Assembly (NCBI RefSeq): GCF_001571385.1
Contig: NZ_BCNW01000001.1
Span: 992,001-1,056,000 of the forward strand
From: Methanofollis ethanolicus
GTDB lineage: Archaea; Halobacteriota; Methanomicrobia; Methanomicrobiales; Methanofollaceae
Length of the DNA: 64,000 bases
Reading direction: 5' to 3'
Shown here: positions 42,998 through 51,866 of the stretch, piece by piece
Layout: every line of letters begins with the position of its first letter
Numbering within the stretch: position 1 is the stretch's first letter
Position numbers and translations under genes: made by a program
Notes under the pieces: generated by a model
The model's input: only the letters and a program-made list of their open reading frames with translations
Database searches by the model: none
Told to the model about the DNA's origin: nothing

Positions 42998-44497
42998 TCA
43001 GACTGCCTCTCTCCACTGGCAGTACTCGTGCCTGAAGTCGACCATCGAGGCCGAGGCGCAGTCCTTGCAGGCCCGCACCGGGGCGGCGATCTGCTCGGGG
43101 TGGAGGGCGATGATGTTCGTCATCATTGTCGCCGTCACCGGTTCACTCGTCAGCAGACAGGGGTAGTCGGCGAGGCGCATCAAGGCCGAGTAGCGCACGG
43201 TGATCGCCGACGCCGGGTAGGCGTAGCGCTGCGGGTTCATGATCACCTCGCTCTCATGGATGGGCGCGAGGTCCACCGGGAAACCCGCGGCCTTCGGGGT
43301 CAGCATATCGCCCGACCCGTTCCTCTTCCTCCGTGCGGCGTCGAGCATCCGCCAGCCGCGCCAGATCATGTCCATGAAGTCGCAGTTGTGGAGTTCGGCC
43401 GCGGCGCCGCGGGTGGGGTACAGCTGCACGAAGTTGTGGAAGCGCTTCGTGAGCAGGTCGACGACCATCGGGGCGTTGAAACCGTCGAGTTCGAGGATAT
43501 ATTCGGTCGCCGCCGCCGACGATCCGGTGGCGATGGAGAGGAGTTGATACTCACTTTTGACCGTGTCGAGGGCCGCCCGCACGCTCCTGTCCATCACCTC
43601 GGTCACTGCCTCGATGATGCCCATGACCACGTCGTCCTTGCACATGTTGAAGGTGGACTGGGCGATGTGGTGCGCGATGTCGCCGACGCAGTAGGCCGGG
43701 ACGGTGACGATGTTGCCGTAGTGGACGCCGCCGTCGATCGCGGCCTTCACGAAGGGCTCGATGTCCTTTTTGTACCCCTCCATGTACTTCGCCGGGTCGA
43801 AGGAGGTCATGCCTGCCTTCTCCATCAGGTCGACCTGCGCCCTGACCGGGTGGTCGTAGATCGCCTGGAGCTGTTTGACCTCCTGTTTCGTGGCATCGGC
43901 CAGGGTGTCGCCCGCCTCCACGGCGTTGGCAAAGACCTCGCCGATGCCGTACGAGGTGTTCATGCCCCAGGACTTTGCCGCCAGGATTGCCTGCCTGTGC
44001 TCTGTCGGGATCTTGACGGTCTGGAGGACCTGGTTGACGACATTGGAGGTGCTGCCCGGTATCAGGGCGAAGTCGACGACGCAGGTCGGGCCGTAGAACC
44101 CGGCATACCGCCTCGCCGCCTCGCGGCCGATCAGGGCTTCGGACTTCCCGATCGCCTTGATGAAGGTGTCCATGCTCTTTCTGAACGTCGGGTCCTCGGC
44201 ATAGAGGACTTCGAGGACGGCAGGCGTCTGGTAGTGCTCGACAAAGGGGTCGTCCTCAGGGCGGACATAGTTGGTGAGGCCTGAGAGGTTCCTGTAATGG
44301 GCCTTCACTGACTCCACATGGAGGTCGATCACGGCCTTGCTCTGCCCTTCGCCGGCCTTCATCTTCGCCGCGGCGTCGACGTAGGCCTTGCCGTCTTTCA
44401 CCTTGAATGCCGTGCCGCGCTTCTTTTTGATCGTCTCCACGTCGGCGCGCTGCGCCGCCATGGCCTCGTCAAGAATTTTCGTATAGATCTCTTTCAT
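42998..44497 (-). CDS. DUF2193 family protein
   Basis: The 499-aa cytosolic protein matches the DUF2193 family of methanogens through MKEIYTKILDEAMAAQRADV, YVRPEDDPFVEHYQTPAVLE, FYGPTCVVDFALIPGSTSNV, HIAQSTFNMCKDDVVMGIIE and a C-terminal Cys cluster (CKDCASASMVDFRHEYCQWR). Its reaction is not known. The length and several conserved Cys recall methyltransferase or corrinoid-linked enzymes but no catalytic motif was seen. ATG 44497 follows GGAGGAG; the longer frame to 44581 adds residues unlike the family. Confidence 0.9.
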   Translation of the reverse strand: MKEIYTKILDEAMAAQRADVETIKKKRGTAFKVKDGKAYVDAAAKMKAGEGQSKAVIDLHVESVKAHYRNLSGLTNYVRPEDDPFVEHYQTPAVLEVLYAEDPTFRKSMDTFIKAIGKSEALIGREAARRYAGFYGPTCVVDFALIPGSTSNVVNQVLQTVKIPTEHRQAILAAKSWGMNTSYGIGEVFANAVEAGDTLADATKQEVKQLQAIYDHPVRAQVDLMEKAGMTSFDPAKYMEGYKKDIEPFVKAAIDGGVHYGNIVTVPAYCVGDIAHHIAQSTFNMCKDDVVMGIIEAVTEVMDRSVRAALDTVKSEYQLLSIATGSSAAATEYILELDGFNAPMVVDLLTKRFHNFVQLYPTRGAAAELHNCDFMDMIWRGWRMLDAARRKRNGSGDMLTPKAAGFPVDLAPIHESEVIMNPQRYAYPASAITVRYSALMRLADYPCLLTSEPVTATMMTNIIALHPEQIAAPVRACKDCASASMVDFRHEYCQWREAV

Positions 44498-45209
44498 GCT
44501 TTTCTCCTCCTGCAAAATGGTCGCATCGTGCTCCCACTCTTCTGGAAGCTCTGGTCTCGGCAGTGTGCCGGTATCATACAAATCGGGTCGAGCGAATGAC
44601 TGAGAGAAACTGAATGCCGGATGGTGTCTCTGTGCCTCCCCTGCCGCTCTCTCAGGGTCTGGCCTGTGGTGACGCCTGCCTTTTCGTGCAGCCGCCCTGT
44701 ATTTTCACCTCCTTACAAAGCGTGAATGGTTCAGCCATTCAGATAATAGTTTCCATCTTGGTATTGTCCCTGCATGGACTCTTCTGTCATGAAAATACGA
44801 GGCAAAATCCGGACAATTTCCAGCCTCACTCCCTTCCCCTCCCCGATACCAGGAGGGCCGGGAGAGGGGATGACATTACCTTCAATCATATGCGGGCTCA
44901 GAGGGAGTTGAGTCCTGCCGGATTTCACCCTGTTCCGCACACGGGCCCCGGTCTGCCAGGATCGCCGGATCTCCTCGATATGGCCCTGAATGGAAGGCTT
45001 GATCCCCTGATTGGGGGCAGATCCGGGTGTATCTGACCGGGGCGTGTCCCGAGGATCCCCGCCCTCATGCCGATATGCAGGCACCAATGGATAGGATGAG
45101 GGGGATTTTTACAGAGCCTGATTTTCTCTGTTAGCCTCACAGTTTCGATCAAAAAAGAGGTGGACAGCCCCTTTCCAGAGTCACGTCTCCAGGATCTGCG
45201 GATCGTTGC
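44498..45209. other. Long leader and gap before the DUF2193 gene
   Basis: This 710-bp gap carries no convincing gene. A perfect inverted repeat TGAATGG-TTCAG-CCATTCA occurs at 44723-44741, and AAGGAGGTG on the minus strand at 44706-44714 resembles a ribosome-binding site, followed by a short frame that ends before the DUF2193 start. The rest is unremarkable G+C-rich sequence. Confidence 0.45.
44723..44741 (-). promoter_or_regulatory. Inverted repeat upstream of DUF2193
   Basis: A seven-base perfect inverted repeat (TGAATGG/CCATTCA, five-base spacer) lies about 230 bp before the DUF2193 ATG and just upstream of an isolated AAGGAGGTG. It may be a regulator-binding site or leader hairpin. Confidence 0.35.
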
Positions 45210-47135
45210 TCACGCCCGTTTCTCGCCGATCCGGCCTTCCGCGGCCTTCAGGACCATGCCGATCATCTCGGGATACGAGACCCCGGCGATCTTCGCCATC
45301 TTGGCAAGGTGGCCGTCCCAGCACCATCCCGGATTCGGGTTCACTTCAAGGAGTTTCGGTTCGCCATCGGCCGAGAGCCGCCAGTCGAGGCGGGTATAGT
45401 CGCGGCTGCCGAGTCTTCTCGTCATCTGGACGCTCCACTCGATGATCTGTTTCTCTGTTTCCTCGGGGAGGTCGGCCTTGATGGAGGTGATCTTCCAGTA
45501 CGGCGAGTCCTGGACCCACTTTGCCTCGTAACCGCAGATCCTGGGGAGTCCGGGCGGGAGGGCAGAGTAGTCCTCCTCGATGATGGGCAGGACCGTGTAC
45601 GACTCGGGTGGGTTGCCGATGATCCCGACAGAGAGGTCGGGGCCGGTGAGGTACTCCTCGACCAGGATCGGTTTCTCGAAACCGAAGCGCGACCTGATCG
45701 ACGAGATCGCACGCGTCAGGTCTTCGAACGAATACGCGACGTTCTTCTCGGTGATCCCGAAACTCGAGTCCCCCGAGTTTGGCTTCACGATCGCAGGCAG
45801 CCTGAAGGGGATATCGTAGGCGATCTCCTCACCGCGGACGAGCACCGCCTCGGGCACCGGGATATGCATCTCCCGCGCCACGCCCCTGACAAGCGACTTG
45901 TCGTAGCAGAACGCGAGGCACTGGGGGGCCGACCCGGTGTACGGGATCCCCAGGACCTCGAGGAGGGCGGGGACATGCAGTTCCTTCCAGGGGTCGTTGA
46001 GGAAGCCCTCGTCGCAGAGGTTGAAGACATAGTCGGTCTTGCTGCGCACTCTCTCCAGGTCGGCGATAAGGGTCTGGTGGTTGTCAAGGAAGGCGAAACG
46101 GTAGCCTTTCAACTGCTTCAGCGCCTCTTTGAGCCGGTTGATGGTGTCATAGTCGTCCTCGTCGAAGACACAGTCCGGCTTGATGTCGTCCCTGAGGCGC
46201 GGGTCGCCGAAGATGACCGTCACCTGCCGCACGTCAGAGGCCGCACCCTTCGCAGGCTCTGTCCATGCCTTGGCGATCGTGCCGGTGACGACGATCCGCC
46301 TCTCCATCATGCCGAGGTCCTGGTTCCGTGCCGACTCGGTCGCGATCTCGCCGTGCCTACCGATGGCGGAGAACCCGGCCGAAGAGATGAGTTCCTCGAT
46401 CTTTTCTCCGGTGTACAGCCGCTCTGCATAGAACTGGTCGGCGATCACCCCCTTCTCTACATGGGTGATCACCTCCCGCGAAATGAGCCGCGCCCCGTCT
46501 GCCGAGAGGGACCGCTCCCTGCATACGAAGTGTTTTTTATCGATCCATTCCCAGGAACGCTTCTGGAAGTTGTCCCTGAGATACCCGCCATCAGAGATGT
46601 CGATGAGGATCCTGCCATCCGGCTTGAGGACGCGGGCGACTTCGGCAAGAACCACGTGGTCGTCCTCCCCGCTCTCGAAGTAACCAAAACTGTTCCCGAG
46701 AATCATCACGGCGTCGAAGGTGTCGGTGCGGTACGGGAGACGTCGTGCGTCCCCTTCCTTGAACCTGACATCCAGCCCCTCCTTCTTTGCGGAGGCCCGC
46801 GCCTTCTGGACCAGATAGTGGGAACGGTCGAGCCCTTCGGCGGCGAAGCCGCGCCGGGCCAGTTCGAGGGTGTGGCGCCCCTGTCCACAGCAGACATCGA
46901 GGATACGGTCGTCCTTCCTGAGGCCGGCCGCTTCTGAAAAGAGGTCTATCTCCTTTACCGTCAGGGTGTCGTCGCCGACCACGTCGCCGTCTGTCTTGAG
47001 GTAGAGGTGGTTGAAGATCCCCCGCCACCACTCCGGCGGGACATGGGCTTCGAGATTGTTCACCGGACCAAGCGACCGCTCCTGCATTTTTTTCTTCTTC
47101 CCGTCCGAAATGGAGGTTGGCTTTCGTTTGTTCAT
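45210..47135 (-). CDS. Fusion of a SAM methyltransferase and a D-Ala-D-Ala-ligase-type ATP-grasp
   Basis: The 641-aa protein has a class I methyltransferase domain (about 40-290: DDRILDVCCGQGRHTLELA, FDAVMILGNSFGYFE, VARVLKPDGRILIDIS) and an ATP-grasp domain (about 305-640: DYVFNLCDEGFLND, GIPYTGSAPQCLAFCYDKSL, LPAIVKPNSGDSSFGIT, VEEYLTGPDLSVGIIG, LLEVNPNPGWCWD). ATP-grasp enzymes of this type join a carboxylate to an amine. Archaea lack peptidoglycan of the bacterial type, so the product is probably a methylated amide or peptide-like metabolite. No partner genes are adjacent; the next gene is ferritin. Confidence 0.88.
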   Translation of the reverse strand: MNKRKPTSISDGKKKKMQERSLGPVNNLEAHVPPEWWRGIFNHLYLKTDGDVVGDDTLTVKEIDLFSEAAGLRKDDRILDVCCGQGRHTLELARRGFAAEGLDRSHYLVQKARASAKKEGLDVRFKEGDARRLPYRTDTFDAVMILGNSFGYFESGEDDHVVLAEVARVLKPDGRILIDISDGGYLRDNFQKRSWEWIDKKHFVCRERSLSADGARLISREVITHVEKGVIADQFYAERLYTGEKIEELISSAGFSAIGRHGEIATESARNQDLGMMERRIVVTGTIAKAWTEPAKGAASDVRQVTVIFGDPRLRDDIKPDCVFDEDDYDTINRLKEALKQLKGYRFAFLDNHQTLIADLERVRSKTDYVFNLCDEGFLNDPWKELHVPALLEVLGIPYTGSAPQCLAFCYDKSLVRGVAREMHIPVPEAVLVRGEEIAYDIPFRLPAIVKPNSGDSSFGITEKNVAYSFEDLTRAISSIRSRFGFEKPILVEEYLTGPDLSVGIIGNPPESYTVLPIIEEDYSALPPGLPRICGYEAKWVQDSPYWKITSIKADLPEETEKQIIEWSVQMTRRLGSRDYTRLDWRLSADGEPKLLEVNPNPGWCWDGHLAKMAKIAGVSYPEMIGMVLKAAEGRIGEKRA

Positions 47136-47334
47136 TGAGGCAGCACTCCAGCATGCACATATGGTCGATCCAGCCCGGATTTTTCCGGGTACAGGTGGTA
47201 TGCCCGGTGCGGTACTGAAGATCCCATCTGCTATCGTGGTGGATGGTACTACATAGGGTTTTGCCGGAGACCTGGAGGCGAACCCCTCATAAGGCCGCTT
47301 CCCGGCCCGTGCAGGCAGGCCCCTGGCAGGAGCG

Positions 47335-47357
47335 CGTTCCGGGAAAAAAGGGAGCGA
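47335..47357 (-). terminator. T-tract after ferritin
   Basis: CCCTTTTTTCCCGG follows the ferritin stop on the minus strand, a plausible U-tract terminator. Confidence 0.4.
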
Positions 47358-47891
47358 TCAGGGTGCGCTCTGACCGCTGCTTCCGGCCGTTGCCGGCGGC
47401 GTGAAGACCCTCGTGCCGAGTTCTTTGTCGAGCATGAGAAGGGCGTTCGTGTCGGTGCCGACCCTCTTCAATTTGCCCAGGATTTCGGTGTCGTTCTCCT
47501 CTTCCTCGACCTGCTCGTCCACGTACCACCGCAGGAGGTTGGAGGTGGCGTGATCCCTCTCTTTTGCGGCAATATCGACGAGGTCGTAGATCATCTTCGT
47601 CACCTTCTGCTCATGGGCATAGGTGGCCTCGAAGACGGCGAGGGGGGAGTCCCAGTTGTTTGGCGGCGCCTCGATCGGGAGCATCGTCAATCTCCCTCCC
47701 CGTGCAGCACAGTAATCGAAAAATTTCATCGCGTGGAACTGTTCCTCCTGCACCTGGACCCGCATCCAGTTCGCAAAGCCGGGCAGGTTCTCAGCCGAGA
47801 ACCAGGCTGCCATCGAGAGGTAAAGGTAGGCCGAGTAGAGTTCCCGGTTGATCTGTCGGTTCAGCGCCTCAAGCATCGTGTGCGAGATCAT
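47358..47891 (-). CDS. ftnA: Ferritin (non-heme iron storage)
   Basis: The 177-aa protein has LNRQINRELYSAYLYLSMAA, QVQEEQFHAMKFFDY and EEENDTEILGKLKRV, containing the ferroxidase-site Glu and His residues of FtnA-type ferritins. It oxidises and stores iron as a 24-mer. The C-terminal 20 residues are longer and Ser/Ala-rich than usual. Confidence 0.94.
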   Translation of the reverse strand: MISHTMLEALNRQINRELYSAYLYLSMAAWFSAENLPGFANWMRVQVQEEQFHAMKFFDYCAARGGRLTMLPIEAPPNNWDSPLAVFEATYAHEQKVTKMIYDLVDIAAKERDHATSNLLRWYVDEQVEEEENDTEILGKLKRVGTDTNALLMLDKELGTRVFTPPATAGSSGQSAP

Positions 47892-47978
47892 GACATCACC
47901 AGACTTCCCCTGGGAGAGACAGGATATATAGTTTTTGAGAGTGCCGATCCTCCTGATGGGCGATTGTCGCCGGTATCT

Positions 47979-48818
47979 CTATGTCTTCTCCTTGAGGATG
48001 GTCCTGATCGTGCGTTCCCGTTCATCCTTCCCGATCCCGCCCATTGCGGTCCAGGGATTTGCCGGGGCCTCCTCCTCGTAGAAGATGCCGAGGGCGATGG
48101 GTGCGTCGGTCGAGTAGTCCCATTCTCTTGCCTTGCCCATCGCCCCTGTCAGGTCGGCGGTATCGTGCCCTTCGAGGAGGTAGACCCGGTCGTCGTAGTA
48201 CTCCGTCAGGTTGTTGTAGGTGGCGCAGACCTGGAGCACGTCCACGAAGGAGAAGCCACGGTGGAGGACCGCCGCCGTCAGCACCTCCCTGAGGTGGTCC
48301 CTCTTCCGCGTGTATGTCCGGGCGACGAAGGTTGCTCCCGATGCGAGCATCAGTGCGACCGGGTTGATCGGCCTCTCCCTGATGCCGCCGGGCGTCGAAC
48401 GTCCCCTGAAACCCTCGTACGAGGTCGGGGTGTACTGGCCGGTGGTCAGGCCGTAGACCCGGTTGTCGTGGATGATGACGGTGATGTCCTGGTTTCTCTT
48501 CGCCGCAAAGACAAGGTGGTCGAGCCCTTCAGCATAGGCGTCGCCGTCGCCCGCGCAGGCGATGACGGTGAGGCCGGGGTTTGCAAGTTTGATCCCGGCC
48601 GCCACCGGGAGGGTCCGGCCGTGGATGGCATAGAAACTGTTGACCGCGAGGTAGTCGGCGATCTTGGCATGGCAGCCGATGCCGCTGACGAGCACGAAGT
48701 CCTCGGCCCGCCTCCCCTCCTCTGCGAGGTCGGTGAGGACGTCCTTGAGGGCGTGTTCGATGGCGAAGTTCCCGCAACCCGGGCACCAGGTGTTCTTCGC
48801 CCTGGTGATCCAGGTCAT
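47979..48818 (-). CDS. 2-oxoacid:ferredoxin oxidoreductase, beta subunit
   Basis: The 279-aa protein has WCPGCGNFAIEHA, GIGCHAKIADYL, the TPP site ACAGDGDAYAEGLDHLVFA with VIIHDNRVYGLTTGQ, all typical of beta (TPP-binding) subunits of the 2-oxoglutarate/2-oxoacid:ferredoxin oxidoreductase family. Its ATG overlaps the alpha subunit stop (ATGA). The acid used is not determined; the two-subunit form suggests a broad 2-oxoacid enzyme. Confidence 0.92.
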   Translation of the reverse strand: MTWITRAKNTWCPGCGNFAIEHALKDVLTDLAEEGRRAEDFVLVSGIGCHAKIADYLAVNSFYAIHGRTLPVAAGIKLANPGLTVIACAGDGDAYAEGLDHLVFAAKRNQDITVIIHDNRVYGLTTGQYTPTSYEGFRGRSTPGGIRERPINPVALMLASGATFVARTYTRKRDHLREVLTAAVLHRGFSFVDVLQVCATYNNLTEYYDDRVYLLEGHDTADLTGAMGKAREWDYSTDAPIALGIFYEEEAPANPWTAMGGIGKDERERTIRTILKEKT

Positions 48819-50461
48819 GCGGTCACCCCCTGCAGACGCCTCTCCAGTTCTTCGAGGGCGAAAGGCCGGCCGTCGTACTTCCCGACGACGACATCGGCCT
48901 TGATGCCGTGGGCGGACACAAGACGGGCGAGCTGGCCGGTGACATTCTCCTCCACCGCGACGATCCGCCCGGCCCCGGCAAGTGCGGCCTTCACCTGCGC
49001 CTCGGGGAAAGGGGAGAGGACGACAGGTCTGACCACCCTGAGGCCGAGGCTTTCTGCGACCTCGGTGCAGACGCCTGCCGTCGAGCCCCAGCACAGGAGG
49101 GCGGTCTCTGCGCCGGGGTCGCCGGCGGTCGTCACGCAGGGGTAGCCTTCGAGCACCCGTGCGGCTGTCGTCCCTTTCTCCTGGAGTTTTTCTGCCATCC
49201 GCGCCACGATCGCCCCGTCCTCGGTGGTGATCCCGGCTTCGTCGTGGGCATAACTGTTCACCTTCACCATCGCCCCCGCGATGCCGGGGAAGGCGATGGG
49301 GGAGACCCCGCCTGTCCCGGCCCCATACCGCCCGTACTCCCCTGTCCCGTCCCAGAGGGATGACTCCAGCGCCGGCCTTTTCTCTGTCTCCCCGAAGGAG
49401 AAAATCCCCTCGCCGAGGTTCTTGTCGGTGAGAAGAATTGCCGGTGTCTGGAAATGCCAGGCGAGGTCCATGAGAGCCCCTGCCCAGTACCATGCCTCCT
49501 CGGGCGTACCCGGCGCTGCGACGATCCGGGGGAACTCGCCCTGCCCTGCCGAGAGGGCGAAGAGGAGGTCCCCCTGGGCCGAGTACGTCGGCACCCCCGT
49601 GCTCGGGCCAGGCCTCTGGGCGAGGACGACGAGCACAGGTATCTCGGCCATGCCTGCCAGGGAGAAGCCCTCTGTCATGAGGCAGAACCCGCCGCCCGAG
49701 GTGCCGACAGCCACGCGCCGGCCGGCATAGGCGGCGCCGAGAGCCGTGAGCATCACCGCGATCTCGTTTTCAGGGTGGACGACGCTGATGCCGAAGCGGT
49801 CGGCAAGCCCTGCGAGGGTGTGGAGGATGCTCGACGAGGGTGTCATCGGGTAGGCGACGTACCCCTCCATGCCGGCGTCGAGGAGGCCGAGGGCGACCGC
49901 ATCATTCCCGGTGATCGTCGGGAGAGGTTTTCTGCCGGTTGCGGGAAGGCGCAGCACCTCCCGTGACACATCGTAGCCGCGGCGTGCGACCCGCAGGTTC
50001 GCCTCCTGCTCTTTCGGGACCGCCCGCGCGAAGACCTCTTCGACCGTTGTCCAGGGGATCCCGCAGGCCTTGCAGAAGGCCCCGATAATCGCGGAGTTCC
50101 TGGTGATCGGCGGGGCCCTCTCCTCTGTCACGATGGTGTCGAGGTCCACGCCGATCCCATCGCCCTTCACGACACCCGCGTCACGGATGACCTCGCCGCC
50201 CTCCCTGAGCCGGCCTGCATGGCGCCGCACCGTTTCCTGGTCCATCGCAAGGAGGAAATCGACCTTTTCCCTGTGGCAGCGGACCTCTTCCTCCGCCGCC
50301 CTGATGACAGAGAAATTGTGTCCCCCCTTGATGAGAGAGGGGTAGTCGTAGTACATGTACGCCCGCAACCCGCACGCCGAGAGGATCCGGGTGATGACAG
50401 TCCCCGCGATATTGATGCCTTCCCCTGCCCTGCCCCCGATGAGTATGGAGATCTCTTCCAT
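48815..50461 (-). CDS. 2-oxoacid:ferredoxin oxidoreductase, fused gamma-alpha subunit
   Basis: The 548-aa protein has an N-terminal gamma domain (about 1-180: ILIGGRAGEGINIAGTVITR, YYDYPSLIKGGHNFSVIRAA) fused to the alpha pyrimidine-binding domain (about 190-548: GNDAVALGLLDAGMEGYVAY, PSTGVPTYSAQGDLLFALSA). No ferredoxin-like delta subunit is nearby, as in the two-subunit enzymes of some archaea. It splits a 2-oxoacid to acyl-CoA, CO2 and reduced ferredoxin. ATG 50461 is used. Confidence 0.92.
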   Translation of the reverse strand: MEEISILIGGRAGEGINIAGTVITRILSACGLRAYMYYDYPSLIKGGHNFSVIRAAEEEVRCHREKVDFLLAMDQETVRRHAGRLREGGEVIRDAGVVKGDGIGVDLDTIVTEERAPPITRNSAIIGAFCKACGIPWTTVEEVFARAVPKEQEANLRVARRGYDVSREVLRLPATGRKPLPTITGNDAVALGLLDAGMEGYVAYPMTPSSSILHTLAGLADRFGISVVHPENEIAVMLTALGAAYAGRRVAVGTSGGGFCLMTEGFSLAGMAEIPVLVVLAQRPGPSTGVPTYSAQGDLLFALSAGQGEFPRIVAAPGTPEEAWYWAGALMDLAWHFQTPAILLTDKNLGEGIFSFGETEKRPALESSLWDGTGEYGRYGAGTGGVSPIAFPGIAGAMVKVNSYAHDEAGITTEDGAIVARMAEKLQEKGTTAARVLEGYPCVTTAGDPGAETALLCWGSTAGVCTEVAESLGLRVVRPVVLSPFPEAQVKAALAGAGRIVAVEENVTGQLARLVSAHGIKADVVVGKYDGRPFALEELERRLQGVTA

Positions 50462-50555
50462 GGTCAACCCTCAGCGGGGGAGGTTCGGGACCACACATAT
50501 AGGTTTGCCCCGTGCAGGCGCAACGCTCAAATAGAGGAGATTCAAAGATGAAAGC

Positions 50556-51059
50556 ATGAAAAGCGTTACTCTCATGCTTGTTCTGGCAGTAATGGCTGCC
50601 TTCGCCCTCTCTGCCGGATGCACCGGATCGTCTCCCGAAACGACCCCCACACCGACCCTGACTGCCACCCCTGTGACGACCGTGCCCGTGACGGCCCCGA
50701 CGGTCTCTCTCCAGCCTGAACCGACCGACGTCATGCCTGCCGATTACCTGGTCGCTGCGCAGGTGCAGAAGGATCCGATCTACCGCGGCATCACTGTCAC
50801 CTTCAGCGGCGGCCTCGGCCAGGAGAATGTGAAGGAGTTCACCGCCACCGTCACCCGCTCAGACGGCACGACCGAGACAAAGTCTCTTACCAAACCCTCG
50901 GGTAAATCTCTTTCGAAGGGGCAGAACGTTGAGTTTACCGGAACGGCCGGCGACGACCGCGTCCAGGTCTGGGTTGTGATGGATAGGCCGCTTGGCAAGG
51001 ACGCGCTGACGAAGTTCACGATCTGGGACAATGTCCTCGGTGCCAAGGGGACGAAGTAA
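50556..51059 (+). CDS. Secreted lipoprotein with Thr/Pro-rich linker
   Basis: The 167-aa protein has a signal peptide with lipobox (AAFALSAGCTGSSPE), a Thr/Pro-rich linker (about 27-60) typical of methanogen surface proteins, and a C-terminal beta domain (about 65-165: YRGITVTFSGGLGQENVKEF, DRVQVWVVMDRPLG). No family was recognised. Single gene. Confidence 0.75.
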   Translation: MKSVTLMLVLAVMAAFALSAGCTGSSPETTPTPTLTATPVTTVPVTAPTVSLQPEPTDVMPADYLVAAQVQKDPIYRGITVTFSGGLGQENVKEFTATVTRSDGTTETKSLTKPSGKSLSKGQNVEFTGTAGDDRVQVWVVMDRPLGKDALTKFTIWDNVLGAKGTK

Positions 51060-51065
51060 CCCAAT

Positions 51066-51749
51066 TCACTCCTTTTTTCTGACCGTCCACCTGAGCAGGA
51101 CGCCGTCGTCGATCTTTTCGACACTCGCAAGTTCAAGGCGCGGGAACGCGTCCTCCGCGACAAAACCCTCCCCGTCCGCAGGTGTCGGTGCGTCCCTGCC
51201 GCCGATGACGATCGATCCGACATAGGTAATGAGTTCGTCGACAAGACCGGCCCTGAAGAGTCCCCAGATGAGTGTCCCCCCTCCCTCGACCATCAACCGC
51301 CCGATGCCGCGGGCGCCGAGTTCGTCCATGAGTCTCCCGAGGTCGACCCCCTCCTCACCTGTGACGATCACCTCTGCCTTCTCCCTGAGGGTACTGACTC
51401 GTTCTGCGGGTGCGGACGCAGAGACCGCAACGATCCTCCGCCCCTCCCCCTTCATGAGGATATCGGCGTCAGGCGGCGTCCGTGCCGCCGAGTCGACGAT
51501 GATCCGCACCGGGTGTTCGTCACGCCCTCCCTCTCTGCGCGCGGCCCTCAGGTCCGCAGACTTGACTGTGAGGGATGGGTTGTCCGAGAGGATGGTGCCG
51601 ATCCCCACCATGATGCCGTCGGCACCGGCCTTGATGCGGTCGACGCGCTGAAAATCGGTTGTACCTGAGATCTTCACCTGGCGCCGTTCTCGTGTCGAGA
51701 TCTTCCCGTCGGCGCTCATTGCAAGGTTGACAAAGACATACGGACGCAT
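51066..51749 (-). CDS. arfC: Pyrimidine reductase of riboflavin/F420 pathway (ArfC-type)
   Basis: The 227-aa protein starts MRPYVFVNLAMSADGKISTR and has GIGTILSDNPSLTV and LMVEGGGTLIWGLFRAGLVD, matching the RibD C-terminal reductase family. The archaeal form reduces 2,5-diamino-6-(ribosylamino)pyrimidinone 5'-phosphate with NAD(P)H, an early riboflavin step that also feeds the deazaflavin F420. ATG 51749 fits the archaeal length. Confidence 0.92.
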   Translation of the reverse strand: MRPYVFVNLAMSADGKISTRERRQVKISGTTDFQRVDRIKAGADGIMVGIGTILSDNPSLTVKSADLRAARREGGRDEHPVRIIVDSAARTPPDADILMKGEGRRIVAVSASAPAERVSTLREKAEVIVTGEEGVDLGRLMDELGARGIGRLMVEGGGTLIWGLFRAGLVDELITYVGSIVIGGRDAPTPADGEGFVAEDAFPRLELASVEKIDDGVLLRWTVRKKE

Positions 51750-51827
51750 GTTCTGAGGTTTTGATCCGCTCTGATTTATTGTGCGCGTTTTCTTATTTTC
51801 AACGCCGTTATTTTTTGAAATAAAAAG

Positions 51828-51866
51828 AAGGCAATATATAATCGTTGGATTCACATTTCTGTGCGC
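51828..51866 (+). promoter_or_regulatory. TATA box of the histidine kinase gene
   Basis: AATATATAA (about 51831-51839) lies about 30 bp before the ATG at 51867, so the leader is only a few bases long. Confidence 0.45.

Noticed and set aside
41954-44284. 776-codon frame on the plus strand over aqpM and DUF2193
   Set aside because: It runs across three clear genes on the other strand and has no protein-like pattern.
44731-45087. 118-codon frame upstream of DUF2193
   Set aside because: Pro/Gly/Arg-rich with no ribosome-binding site or domain; likely chance.
45309-46937. Long open frame antisense to the methyltransferase/ATP-grasp gene
   Set aside because: Mirror of the coding strand; no motif, and the coding strand has two intact domains.
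46100-47135. Frame error joining two genes into the methyltransferase/ATP-grasp fusion
   Set aside because: The frame is continuous with no homopolymer at the junction, and the linker region has normal composition.
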